Assembly: GCF_947493125.1 (NCBI RefSeq) | Contig: NZ_CANLQB010000008.1 | Span: 200,749 to 264,748 of the forward strand | Length of the DNA: 64,000 bases | Reading direction: 5' to 3' | Source: an uncultured Roseobacter sp. | GTDB taxonomy: Bacteria > Pseudomonadota > Alphaproteobacteria > Rhodobacterales > Rhodobacteraceae | Shown here: one piece after another, positions 7,049 to 16,930 of the stretch | How the letters are laid out: each line of letters starts with the position of its first letter | Position numbering within the stretch: the first letter of the stretch is position 1 | Notes under the pieces: generated by a model | Database searches by the model: none | Told to the model about the DNA's origin: nothing | The model's input: only the letters and a program-made list of their open reading frames with translations | Program-made: the position numbers and the translations under genes

Positions 7049-9631
7049 TCACGATTTCTTGGCCGCCGCGGCCTTCTTGGCAGGGGCCTTTTTCTTGGCG
7101 GGCGCCTTGCGCCGCCCCTTGCCTTTTTTCGCGGCCTTTTCCTCGATCAGCTGCGTGGCCGCTTCGAGCGTCACGTCGTCGGGTTCGGTGCCCTTGGGCA
7201 AGGTCGCGTTGATCTTGTCCCACTTCACGTAAGGGCCGTATTTGCCCTCCATGATCGCGATGGGGCCGCCCTGATCCGGGTGCTCGCCCAGCTCGCGCAA
7301 TGTCTTGGCGGGCGCACCGCGTCCGCCGCGGCTGGCGACCTTTTCGGCCAGAAGCTGCACGGCGCGGTTCATACCCACCGTCCAAACTTCGTCGATGCTT
7401 TCCAGGTTGGCGTTGGTGCCGCCGCGTTCGGAGGTGGAGGCCGCGTGTTTGATATAAGGACCATACCGCCCGATATTGGCCCAGACCATGACGCCATCTT
7501 CGGGGTGCGGCCCGATTTCGCGGGGCAGGGAGAGCAGCATCACCGCCTGCTCCAGATCGACGTTTTCGGGGGGCCAGTCCTTGGGGATCGACTGGCGCGG
7601 CGGCTTCTTGTTGTCCTCGGTGACTTCGCCGCGCTGGACGTAAGGCCCAAAGCGGCCTTTGTGCACGTAGATCTTGTCGCCCGCGTCCTCGCCCAGAAGC
7701 TTGCCTTCGGGGGGGATGCCGCTGTCGTCCTCCTCGCCCGGAGGGCCGAATGCGCGTGTGTAGCGACACTCGGGGTAGTTTGAGCAGCCGATGAAGGCGC
7801 CGCCGGAGCGCGCGGTGCGCATGGAGAGCCGCCCCGCGCCGCAGTTGGGGCAGAGCCGCGGGTCGGTGCCGTCCTCGGTGGGCGGGAAGAGATGCGGCTC
7901 CAGCACCTCGTTGATCTTCTCCAGCACCTCGGTGATGCGCAGATCCGCCGTCTCGGCGATGGCGGCGGAGAAATCGCGCCAGAAGCGCCGCAGCACCTCT
8001 TTATATTCGGCATCGCCCGCGCTCACATCGTCGAGCTCGTTCTCCAGCTCGGCAGTGAAGCCGTAGCCCACGTATTTGCGGAAGTAGTTTTCCAGAAACG
8101 CGGTGACGAGGCGGCCCTTGTCTTCCGGGATCAGGCGATTCTTGTCCTTGCGGACATATTCACGGTCCTGGATCGTGGTCACGATGGAGGCATAGGTGGA
8201 GGGGCGGCCGATGCCGAGCTCTTCCATCTTCTTGACCAGCGTGGCCTCGGTATAGCGGGGCGGCGGCTGGGTGAAGTGCTGCTCCGGGTTCACGGAGCGC
8301 TTGTCCATTGTGTCGCCCTCGTCGATCTGGGGCAGGCGCTTGTCGTCCTCGTCCACCACATCGTCGCGGCCTTCCTCGTAGACCCGCAGGAAGCCGTCGA
8401 AGAGCACCACCTGGCCGGTAGCACGCAGTTGCACCTGGCCATCGGCGCTGCCCACATCGACGGTGGTGCGCTCCATCCGGGCGGCTTCCATCTGGCAAGC
8501 CAGCGTGCGCTTCCAGATCAGATCATAGAGCCTGCGCTGGTCGGCGTCGGAGGTTTTCAGGTCCTCCGCCTTGGTCATCATGTCGGTGGGGCGCACACAC
8601 TCGTGGGCCTCCTGCGCGTTCTTGGCCTTGTTCTTGTACATGCGCGGTTTGTCGGGCACGTACTCTGCCCCGTAGAGCGTCGTGATCGCGTCGCGCGCGG
8701 CCTGCACGGCTTCGGGCGCCATGTCGATGCCATCGGTCCGCATATAGGTGATGTAGCCCGCCTCGTAGAGGCGCTGGGCCGTCGACATCGTCTGCCGCGC
8801 GCCCATGCCGAATTTGCGGCTGGCCTCCTGCTGCAGCGTCGAGGTCATGAAGGGCGCGGCGGGGTTGCGGTTGGCGGGCTTGGCCTCGACCGACTGCACG
8901 GTGAGATCGCGGCTGGTGATCGCCTGCACCGCCATTTCGGCCTGGGTCTGATTTTCGATGTCGAATTTGTCGAGCTTCTTGCCGGCGAGCACCGTGAGCC
9001 GCGCCTCGAATTCCTGCCCGCGTGGTGTCGCGAGCAGTGCCTTCACCGACCAGTATTCGCGGTTGCGGAAGGCCTCGATCTCCATCTCGCGCTCGACGAT
9101 GAGCCGCAGGGTGACGGATTGCACGCGGCCTGCGGATTTGGCACCAGGCAGCTTGCGCCAGAGCACCGGCGACAGGTTGAACCCCACCAGATAATCGAGC
9201 GCGCGGCGGGCGAGATAGGCCTCCACCAGCGGCATGTCGACCTGGCGGGGGTTTTCCATCGCCTCGGTCACGGCCTTCTTGGTGATCTGGTTGAACACGA
9301 CCCGGGAGACGGGCGTGTCCTTCTTGATCGACTTCCGCTTGGTCAGCGCTTCCTGCAGGTGCCAGGAGATCGCCTCGCCCTCGCGGTCGGGGTCGGTGGC
9401 GAGGATCAGCGCGTTGTCGTCCTTCAGCGCATCGGCGATGGCCTTGACGTGTTTTTTGCTGTCGCTGGCGACCTCCCAGAGCATGTCGAACTCGTTCTCG
9501 GGGTCGACGGAGCCGTCCTTGGGCGGCAGGTCGCGGACATGGCCATAGGAGGCCAGAACGGTGTAGTTGTCACCCAGATAAGCGTTAATTGTCTTGGCTT
9601 TAGCCGGCGACTCAACAACAACGACTGGCAT
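7049..9631 (-). CDS. topA: DNA topoisomerase I
   Basis: Type IA topoisomerase of 860 residues that relaxes negative supercoils. Toprim domain at the N-terminus (MPVVVVESPAKAKTI; acidic triad region ATDPDREGEAISWH). The active-site tyrosine lies near residue 297 in AGYITYMRTDG. A C4 zinc-finger region (LCPNCGAGRL ... FIGCSNYPEC) is followed by alphaproteobacterial topo C-terminal repeats (YGPYVKW-like units) and a Lys/Ala-rich tail (KKKAPAKKAAAAKKS) that probably binds DNA. The frame is open to 9913, but the family always starts at MPVVVVESPAKAK, so ATG 9631 is used. dprA lies upstream on the same strand, 202 bases away, with a terminator between. Confidence 0.96.
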   Translation of the reverse strand: MPVVVVESPAKAKTINAYLGDNYTVLASYGHVRDLPPKDGSVDPENEFDMLWEVASDSKKHVKAIADALKDDNALILATDPDREGEAISWHLQEALTKRKSIKKDTPVSRVVFNQITKKAVTEAMENPRQVDMPLVEAYLARRALDYLVGFNLSPVLWRKLPGAKSAGRVQSVTLRLIVEREMEIEAFRNREYWSVKALLATPRGQEFEARLTVLAGKKLDKFDIENQTQAEMAVQAITSRDLTVQSVEAKPANRNPAAPFMTSTLQQEASRKFGMGARQTMSTAQRLYEAGYITYMRTDGIDMAPEAVQAARDAITTLYGAEYVPDKPRMYKNKAKNAQEAHECVRPTDMMTKAEDLKTSDADQRRLYDLIWKRTLACQMEAARMERTTVDVGSADGQVQLRATGQVVLFDGFLRVYEEGRDDVVDEDDKRLPQIDEGDTMDKRSVNPEQHFTQPPPRYTEATLVKKMEELGIGRPSTYASIVTTIQDREYVRKDKNRLIPEDKGRLVTAFLENYFRKYVGYGFTAELENELDDVSAGDAEYKEVLRRFWRDFSAAIAETADLRITEVLEKINEVLEPHLFPPTEDGTDPRLCPNCGAGRLSMRTARSGGAFIGCSNYPECRYTRAFGPPGEEDDSGIPPEGKLLGEDAGDKIYVHKGRFGPYVQRGEVTEDNKKPPRQSIPKDWPPENVDLEQAVMLLSLPREIGPHPEDGVMVWANIGRYGPYIKHAASTSERGGTNANLESIDEVWTVGMNRAVQLLAEKVASRGGRGAPAKTLRELGEHPDQGGPIAIMEGKYGPYVKWDKINATLPKGTEPDDVTLEAATQLIEEKAAKKGKGRRKAPAKKKAPAKKAAAAKKS

Positions 9632-9725
9632 GTACTCGGGCACCTCTGGGTAAAAATCTTCACGTCTATGGCTAAGGCAGATGTGGTGTGCAAGCGGGTT
9701 TGTCAATCTGCGCGCGCATCTGGTG

Positions 9726-9775
9726 GGAAAAAACAGGCCCCGCTCAGCGCGTGGGCGCGAGGGTGTCCGGGGCGG
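9726..9775 (-). terminator. Probable intrinsic terminator after dprA
   Basis: On the minus strand GCCCCG and CGGGGC enclose a long GC-rich loop and are followed by CTGTTTTTTCCC. It lies about 60-110 bases after the dprA stop codon, before topA. Confidence 0.5.
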
Positions 9776-9833
9776 GGCGGTCGTGCGCGGTGCGGGCGGG
9801 TGCCGAAGGCGGGCCCGGCATGGGCGGCGGGGC

Positions 9834-10982
9834 TCAGGCGCGGGACAGCAATCCACCCGAGCGCCGGGTGATCTTGCCATCCATTTCCAGATCGAGCAGG
9901 GCGGGGGCCACATCCGCGGGCGCGACGGCCAGATCGCGGATCAGCTGGTCTTCGGCCACGGGCGCGGGGCTCAGACGCGACAGGATCTGGCGGTGCAATG
10001 CGGCGATCTCGCGCAGCGTCTTGTTGGTCTTGGGCGCAGGCTTGACCGCTGGTTCCAGGGGCAGCTCAGGCGCGTCGCCGCTGAGCGGCGTGAGCGCCTC
10101 GAGCACATCGGCGGCCGAGCGGATGAGCGTGGCGCCCTCGCGGATCAGCTGGTTGCAGCCGGCGGCGCGTGCGTCGAAGGGGTGGCCGGGCACGGCAAGC
10201 ACCTCGCGGCCCTGGTCGAGCGCATCGCGGGCGGTGATCAGGCTGCCGGACTTGGTCGCAGCCTCGACAACCACGGTGGCGCGGCTGAGCCCGGAAATGA
10301 TGCGGTTGCGGCTGGGAAAGTGGCGCGCCGTGGGCTGCAGGCCCATGGGCTGTTCGGAGAGGCGCAGGCCGGTGTCGGCAATCCGGTGCGCGAGATCGGC
10401 GTTCTCGGCGGGGTAGATCACATCGACGCCGCCCGCCTGCACCGCGATCGTGCCGGTGGGCAGGGAGGCCTCATGCACAGCCGTATCGATGCCGCGGGCG
10501 AGACCGGAGACGATGATATAGCCCTCGGCGCCCAGATCGCGCGCCAGCGCCTTGGCCATGCGCGTGCCCAGCGAGGAGGCGTTGCGCGCGCCCACCAGAG
10601 AGATCATCGGGCGCTGCAACAGCTCGGGCGCGCCGATGGCCCACAGGAAGGGCGGCGCATCCTCGAGCTCGTCCAGAAGGTCGGGGTAGGCGGCGGTGCC
10701 CTGCAAGATCAGGCGGGCGCCTGCGGCGCGGGCCGCCTTGAGTTCCGCCATCACGACGCCTTCGGGGCAGATTTCATAGTTCTCGACGCCGGCGGCGCGC
10801 GCTACCTCAGGTAGCGCGGCCAGCGCGTTCTGCGCCGTGCCGTGTTCAGTCAGCAGTCGTTTATACGTCGTTAAGCCAACCCGGCGGGATCGTAAAAGAC
10901 GGAGGCGAGAAAACTGTTCGTCTTCCGAGGTGGGTGGGAGTGGGGGGTGAGTGGAAGAAGGATTGTGGTCCTTTTCAGTCAT
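9834..10982 (-). CDS. dprA: DNA-processing protein DprA
   Basis: Protects incoming single-stranded DNA and loads RecA during natural transformation; in Rhodobacter capsulatus it is also needed for uptake of gene transfer agent DNA. 382 residues: a short N-terminal SAM-like part, the Rossmann-like core (SLVGARNASSLGTRMAKAL, VSGLARGIDTAVH, AGGVDVIYPAEN, EQPMGLQP, FPSRNRIISGLS, AATKSGSLITARDA) and a C-terminal winged-helix (DML1-like) domain from about residue 310. GGAG seven bases before ATG 10982 supports the start. A near-perfect CtrA box lies about 45 bases upstream, which fits the CtrA control of dprA known in Rhodobacteraceae. Confidence 0.94.
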   Translation of the reverse strand: MTEKDHNPSSTHPPLPPTSEDEQFSRLRLLRSRRVGLTTYKRLLTEHGTAQNALAALPEVARAAGVENYEICPEGVVMAELKAARAAGARLILQGTAAYPDLLDELEDAPPFLWAIGAPELLQRPMISLVGARNASSLGTRMAKALARDLGAEGYIIVSGLARGIDTAVHEASLPTGTIAVQAGGVDVIYPAENADLAHRIADTGLRLSEQPMGLQPTARHFPSRNRIISGLSRATVVVEAATKSGSLITARDALDQGREVLAVPGHPFDARAAGCNQLIREGATLIRSAADVLEALTPLSGDAPELPLEPAVKPAPKTNKTLREIAALHRQILSRLSPAPVAEDQLIRDLAVAPADVAPALLDLEMDGKITRRSGGLLSRA

Positions 10983-11026
10983 CCGCGTCTCCGTCTCTTA
11001 CAGGAATCAGAATTAAGGGGAGATGG

Positions 11027-11041
11027 TTAACAACCGGTGAA
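11027..11041. promoter_or_regulatory. CtrA-like box upstream of dprA
   Basis: TTAAC-AACCG-GTGAA matches the Rhodobacteraceae CtrA consensus TTAAC-N5-GTTAA with one mismatch in the second half. It sits 45-59 bases upstream of the dprA start codon. Confidence 0.5.
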
Positions 11042-11088
11042 CAAACCCCGTCAAATCGTATCGCTATTTATGGGGAGGCGCGCCCGGA

Positions 11089-12510
<1,422 letters not shown>

Positions 12511-12688
12511 GGGGCAATTCCTCCAGAGCGCGGTGAAAAGTGGTGTCAGCGTCTCTATGACGCAAGCTGAACTCTTTATCTCGTCGTCAGAATATGATTG
12601 TAAGAGCGCAGATTACAATGTGCGGTCTGGTGCGCAGACCTTTCCCGCACAGGCAAGACACCACATGATCCCAAGATCAGGACGACAC

Positions 12689-13570
12689 ATGACACGTTTC
12701 TTCACTCTCTCAGGTTTGCTGGCGGGGCTTGCCGCGACCACGGCGCAGGCACAGGATACGCTCGAGATTATCGGGGCGCCGGTCGACGGCAAGATGGGGT
12801 TCCAGCCCGCCGCGACGGAGCTGGCGCGCGACCTGCAGTGGCTCGACGGCATGATTCTCGTGATCATCACGGCGATCACCCTCTTCGTGACCGGGCTGAT
12901 CGCCTGGGTGGCGATCCGCTACAACGCCAAGCGCAACCCGGAGTCGGCCACCTTCACACACCACACGCCGGTGGAGGTCGCCTGGACGGTAGTGCCGATC
13001 GTGATCCTGGTGTTCATCGGGGCGTTTTCGCTGCCGGTGCTGTTCAAGCAGCAGGAAATCCCGGAGGCGGACATCACCATCAAGGTGACCGGGTATCAGT
13101 GGTATTGGGATTATGAATATGTGGACGAGGGCTTTGAGTTCTCCAGCTACATGATCGGCGCGCCCGCCACGGGGGGCACAAACCAGAAATCACCCGAGGT
13201 GATTGCGCAGCTGGAAGAGGCGGGCTTTTCGGAAGAGGAATTCCTGCTGGCGACAGACACCTCCGTGGTAATCCCCGTGGGCAAGACCATCGTCATGCAG
13301 GTGACGGGCGGTGACGTGATCCACGCCTGGACCATTCCGGCCTTCGGCGTGAAGCAGGACGCGGTGCCCGGTCGTCTGGCCGAGCTGTGGTTCAAGGCCG
13401 AGCAGGAAGGCGTCTACTTCGGTCAGTGCTCGGAGCTCTGCGGCCTGAACCACGCCTATATGCCGATCACGGTCAAGGTCGTGTCGGAAGAGGCCTATGC
13501 CACGTGGCTGGAAGAGGCCCGGGAAGAATACGCGGGTACCCCGAGGACCCGTGTGATCGCTTCGAACTGA
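12689..13570 (+). CDS. coxB: Cytochrome c oxidase subunit II (aa3 type)
   Basis: Electron-entry subunit of the aa3 oxidase, 293 residues. It has a signal peptide (MTRFFTLSGLLAGLAATTAQA), two transmembrane helices (about residues 50-75 and 95-115), and a periplasmic CuA domain. The CuA ligands are visible as DVIHAWTIP and GQCSELCGLNHAYM (two Cys, two His, Met), and YQWYWDYEY is the aromatic electron-entry patch. ATG 12689 has AGGA six bases upstream and begins the signal peptide; the frame is open much further upstream but that part reads antisense to the tldD start. It is the first gene of the cox assembly operon. coxA is not in the window, as is common in Rhodobacteraceae. Confidence 0.95.
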   Translation: MTRFFTLSGLLAGLAATTAQAQDTLEIIGAPVDGKMGFQPAATELARDLQWLDGMILVIITAITLFVTGLIAWVAIRYNAKRNPESATFTHHTPVEVAWTVVPIVILVFIGAFSLPVLFKQQEIPEADITIKVTGYQWYWDYEYVDEGFEFSSYMIGAPATGGTNQKSPEVIAQLEEAGFSEEEFLLATDTSVVIPVGKTIVMQVTGGDVIHAWTIPAFGVKQDAVPGRLAELWFKAEQEGVYFGQCSELCGLNHAYMPITVKVVSEEAYATWLEEAREEYAGTPRTRVIASN

Positions 13571-13625
13571 CAGGTTGGGCGGGCTTTCAGGCCGCCCCTT
13601 CCCTCACAGCACGCAGGGCGCATGA

Positions 13626-14564
13626 ATGGCGGACGCTAGCTACACAAGCACACCACAGGACTACGACACGCAGCTGGGCGATTACTTCGCCCTCATGAAG
13701 CCTCGCGTCATGTCGCTCGTGGTCTTCACCGCGCTCGTCGGCCTGCTGGCGGCGCCGGTGGCGGTGAACCCCGTGGTGGCCTTCTGCTCCATCCTCTTCA
13801 TCGCCATTGGCGCCGGCGCCTCGGGGGCGCTGAACATGTGGTGGGATGCGGATATCGACGGGGTGATGCAGCGCACGGCGAAGCGGCCTATCCCGTCGGG
13901 CCGGGTGCCCGCGGGCGAGGCGCTGTCGCTGGGCATCGCGCTGTCGGGTCTCTCGGTGATGATGCTGGGGCTGGCCGCCAACTTGCTGGCCGCCGCCTTG
14001 CTGGCCTTCACGATCTTCTTTTACGCCGTGATCTATTCGATGTGGCTTAAACGCGCGACACCGCAGAACATCGTGATCGGCGGGGCTGCCGGAGCCTTCC
14101 CGCCCGTGATCGGCTGGGTTGTCGCCACGGGCAGCGCGTCCCTCGAGGCCTGGCTTATGTTCGCGCTGATCTTCATGTGGACCCCGCCGCACTTCTGGGC
14201 GCTGGCGCTCTTCATGAAGTCCGACTACAACGATGCGGATGTGCCGATGCTGACGGTGACGCATGGGCGCAAGGTCACCCGCCTGCACATTCTTGGCTAT
14301 ACGGGTCTGCTCGCGCTGCTTGCCGTGGGCACTGGCCTCAGCGCCGTCGGCGGACCTCTCTACTTGGCCGTTGCCGTGATCTTCAACGCGCTCTTCCTGA
14401 AGGGCGCGGTGGAGATCTGGTGCCGGGATGAGGTGCAGGCCGAGGCCGACGGATATGCGGTTGAGAAAAAGGTGTTCCGCCTGTCGTTGTGGTATCTTTT
14501 TGCCCACTTTGGTGCGATCCTGATCGAAGCGATGATGCGCCCCTTTGGCCTGGGAGGCTGGTAA
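13626..14564 (+). CDS. ctaB: Protoheme IX farnesyltransferase (heme O synthase)
   Basis: Integral membrane UbiA-family prenyltransferase, 312 residues, that adds farnesyl to heme b to give heme O, the first step to heme A for aa3 oxidase. The first Asp-rich motif is NMWWDADIDGVMQRT with KRPIPSGRV after it; the second polyprenyl motif region follows TPPHFWALALF (KSDYNDADVPML). About eight or nine hydrophobic helices are visible. It lies 55 bases after coxB and 3 bases before the next small gene, within the cox operon. Confidence 0.95.
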   Translation: MADASYTSTPQDYDTQLGDYFALMKPRVMSLVVFTALVGLLAAPVAVNPVVAFCSILFIAIGAGASGALNMWWDADIDGVMQRTAKRPIPSGRVPAGEALSLGIALSGLSVMMLGLAANLLAAALLAFTIFFYAVIYSMWLKRATPQNIVIGGAAGAFPPVIGWVVATGSASLEAWLMFALIFMWTPPHFWALALFMKSDYNDADVPMLTVTHGRKVTRLHILGYTGLLALLAVGTGLSAVGGPLYLAVAVIFNALFLKGAVEIWCRDEVQAEADGYAVEKKVFRLSLWYLFAHFGAILIEAMMRPFGLGGW

Positions 14565-14567
14565 GCC

Positions 14568-14732
14568 ATGACGTTCCGCCCCGAGCATGAACTGCACACC
14601 CGCCGCAGGGGCCGCAATGTGGGCGTCGGCCTGCTGCTCGGCGGCTTTGTCGTTCTGGTCCTGGCCCTGACCGTGGCCAAGGTGACCAGTGGAGATTTCG
14701 AACTGCCCAAAGCAGAGGAGCTGTCCCAGTAA
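14568..14732 (+). CDS. Small membrane protein, CoxF-like, between ctaB and ctaG
   Basis: A 54-residue protein in a 3-base gap after ctaB; its TAA overlaps the ATG of ctaG by one base (TAATG), so it is translationally coupled. Sequence: MTFRPEHELHTRRRGRN, then a single hydrophobic helix (VGVGLLLGGFVVLVLALTVA) and a short polar C-terminus ending EELSQ. Small one-helix proteins at this position are often called CoxF in Rhodobacteraceae and Paracoccus. The precise role is not established; participation in oxidase assembly is inferred from context. Confidence 0.8.
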   Translation: MTFRPEHELHTRRRGRNVGVGLLLGGFVVLVLALTVAKVTSGDFELPKAEELSQ

Positions 14733-15316
14733 TGGCCCTGACCGGACCCGCGAAGACCGTTGCCCAGACTGTGAGCCTGGTCGTCGTCATGGGCGGCCTC
14801 GCCTGGGCCTCGGTCCCCTTCTACGACTGGTTCTGCCGGGTGACGGGATTCGGCGGCGTGACTGGTGTGTCAGAGGTCGCACCGGATGACGTGCTCGACC
14901 AGACGATCACCGTGCGCTTCGACGGCTCGCTGCACAGCAATATGGCCTGGGAGTTCACGCCGGTAGAGCGCGAGATGGAGGTGCGCATCGGCGAGACAGG
15001 CCTCGCCTTCTATGAAGCCTACAACCCGACAGACCGGCCCATCGCAGGCTCGGCGAGTTACAACGTGACGCCCTATCAGGCGGGTGGCTTCTTCAACAAG
15101 ATCCAGTGTTTCTGCTTTGAAGAGCAGGTGTTGCAGCCCGGAGAGCGGGTGCAGATGCCGGTGACCTTCTATGTGGACCCGGAGATCGTGGACGACCGTG
15201 ACGGCAAGTTCATCCACACCATCACGCTCTCCTACACTTTCTACGAAATCGAGCTGCCAGAGGGGTACGCCTCGCTGGAGCAGACTGACCAATCCTCAGA
15301 CACAAGTCTGAACTGA
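14732..15316 (+). CDS. ctaG: Cytochrome c oxidase assembly factor CtaG (Cox11)
   Basis: Membrane-anchored periplasmic copper chaperone that inserts CuB into subunit I. 194 residues: short cytoplasmic N-terminus, one transmembrane helix (about 12-30, [16 protein letters not shown]), then the immunoglobulin-like Cox11 domain. The copper-binding motif CFCF is present in [12 protein letters not shown], along with the upstream [13 protein letters not shown]. The length is normal. It overlaps the preceding small gene by one base and lies 25 bases before coxC. Confidence 0.95.
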   Translation: MALTGPAKTVAQTVSLVVVMGGLAWASVPFYDWFCRVTGFGGVTGVSEVAPDDVLDQTITVRFDGSLHSNMAWEFTPVEREMEVRIGETGLAFYEAYNPTDRPIAGSASYNVTPYQAGGFFNKIQCFCFEEQVLQPGERVQMPVTFYVDPEIVDDRDGKFIHTITLSYTFYEIELPEGYASLEQTDQSSDTSLN

Positions 15317-15341
15317 CCACCATAAGGCAAGGGACGACGCC

Positions 15342-16163
15342 ATGGCCCATGAAAAGAACCACGACTATCATATTCTGAACCCCTCGATCTGGCCGCTTCT
15401 GGGTGCGCTCGCGGGCTTCATCATGCTCTTCGGCGCTGTCCTCTGGATGCAGAACGTCACACCCTGGATGTTCTGGATCGGCTTTGTCGGTGTGCTCTAC
15501 GTCATGTTCGGCTGGTGGGCCGAGGTGGTCGCTGAGAGCCGCGTGGGCGATCACACTCCGGTGGTGCGGATCGGCCTCCGCTATGGCTTCATCCTCTTCA
15601 TCATGTCGGAGGTGATGTTCTTCGCGGCCTGGTTCTGGAGCTTCTTCAAGCACGCCATCTATCCGATGAGCGAATACGCGGGCACCGAATATGTGCAGCC
15701 CGAGATCTACCATGTGGATGCCTTCCACCTGCCGCTGATCAACACGCTGGTGCTGCTGCTGTCGGGCTGTGCCGTCACATGGGCGCACCATGCGCTGGTG
15801 CATGGCGGGCCGCGCAAGGATGTGATCAATGGCCTCGGGATCGCCGTGGTTCTGGGCGTCGCCTTCACCGTTCTTCAGGGCTACGAGTACTCCTATCTGC
15901 TCTATCAGGGCTGGGAGTTCGGGGGCGACAAGTTCTTCTCCAACTTCTTCATGGCGACCGGCTTTCACGGCGCCCATGTGATCATCGGGACCATCTTCCT
16001 CGCGGTCTGCTGGTTCCGGGCGATGAAGGGGCATTTCACGGCTGAGAAGCACATCGGCTTCGAGGCGGCAGCCTGGTACTGGCACTTCGTCGATGTGGTC
16101 TGGCTGTTCCTGTTCTTTGCCGTCTACATCTGGGGTGTGGGGCAGATGCCCAGCGCGCACTAG
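15342..16163 (+). CDS. coxC: Cytochrome c oxidase subunit III
   Basis: Seven-helix subunit III of the aa3 oxidase, 273 residues. It stabilises the catalytic core and its proton uptake. Diagnostic stretches are [43 protein letters not shown] and the C-terminal [28 protein letters not shown] precedes ATG 15342. A terminator follows the gene, although SURF1 and thrC continue downstream on the same strand. Confidence 0.95.
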   Translation: MAHEKNHDYHILNPSIWPLLGALAGFIMLFGAVLWMQNVTPWMFWIGFVGVLYVMFGWWAEVVAESRVGDHTPVVRIGLRYGFILFIMSEVMFFAAWFWSFFKHAIYPMSEYAGTEYVQPEIYHVDAFHLPLINTLVLLLSGCAVTWAHHALVHGGPRKDVINGLGIAVVLGVAFTVLQGYEYSYLLYQGWEFGGDKFFSNFFMATGFHGAHVIIGTIFLAVCWFRAMKGHFTAEKHIGFEAAAWYWHFVDVVWLFLFFAVYIWGVGQMPSAH

Positions 16164-16185
16164 GCGCCTGCACCAAGAAAAGAGC

Positions 16186-16216
16186 AAAGCGCGCGGATTC
16201 CGCGCGCTTTTCATTT
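16186..16216 (+). terminator. Intrinsic terminator after coxC
   Basis: AGCGCGCGG and CCGCGCGCT form a perfect 9-bp stem with an ATT loop, followed by TTTCATTTT. It starts 25 bases after the coxC stop codon, upstream of SURF1. Confidence 0.8.
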
Positions 16217-16237
16217 TGAGAGGGGTTTGAGCGCGCG

Positions 16238-16918
16238 ATGCGGCTGTGGTTCGGGGTGATCGTTGGGGTGATCGGGGTGGGCATCCTTCTGTCGCTGGGC
16301 CTCTGGCAAGTGCAACGCCTGGCCTGGAAAGAGGACCTGCTGGCCCGGATCGAGCGCGAGATTTCCGCGGATCCGGTTCCCCTGCGCGCGACGTTGGAGC
16401 CGGAGCTGCGCCGTTACAGCCCGGTCACGGTCAGCGGAACGTTCGATGTCGATGCGGAACCCATCCGCATTCTCGCCTCGCGCAAGACCGTGGGGGCGGT
16501 CTATCGCATCATCCGACCGTTTCAGGCCGAAGGCTACGGACGCATTCTGGTGGACACCGGCTGGATCGTGGATGATGCGGGCATGCCTTCCGCGCCTGCG
16601 GACGAGCAGATCACGCTGGTGGGCAACCTCGACACGCCCATTGAGGCGGACGGGTTCACGCCTGCGCCCGATCTGGAGGGCAACATCTGGTTTGCCCGTG
16701 ACGTGCCCGAAATGGCGCGGGCGCTAAGCACGGAGCCCGTGCTTGTCGTTCTGCGCGACGCGCCGGAAACAGACCTTGGCGTGACGCCCTGGCCGGTAGA
16801 CACGGCTGGTATTCCGAACGATCACCTGCAATACGCCATCACGTGGTTTTCCCTAGCGCTGATCTGGGGGGCCATGACCGTGTATTTCCTGCTGCGCACT
16901 CGGCGCAGCGCGCGCTGA
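16238..16918 (+). CDS. SURF1 family oxidase assembly protein
   Basis: Membrane protein of 226 residues with one transmembrane helix at each end and a periplasmic central domain, as in Surf1/Shy1, which helps insert heme a into subunit I. Conserved N-terminal motif LSLGLWQVQRLAWKEDLL and central ILVDTGWI are visible; the C-terminal helix (LQYAITWFSLALIWGAMTVY) matches the family's closing motif. It follows the terminator after coxC and is 12 bases upstream of thrC. Confidence 0.92.
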   Translation: MRLWFGVIVGVIGVGILLSLGLWQVQRLAWKEDLLARIEREISADPVPLRATLEPELRRYSPVTVSGTFDVDAEPIRILASRKTVGAVYRIIRPFQAEGYGRILVDTGWIVDDAGMPSAPADEQITLVGNLDTPIEADGFTPAPDLEGNIWFARDVPEMARALSTEPVLVVLRDAPETDLGVTPWPVDTAGIPNDHLQYAITWFSLALIWGAMTVYFLLRTRRSAR

Positions 16919-16930
16919 GAGGGACGAGCG

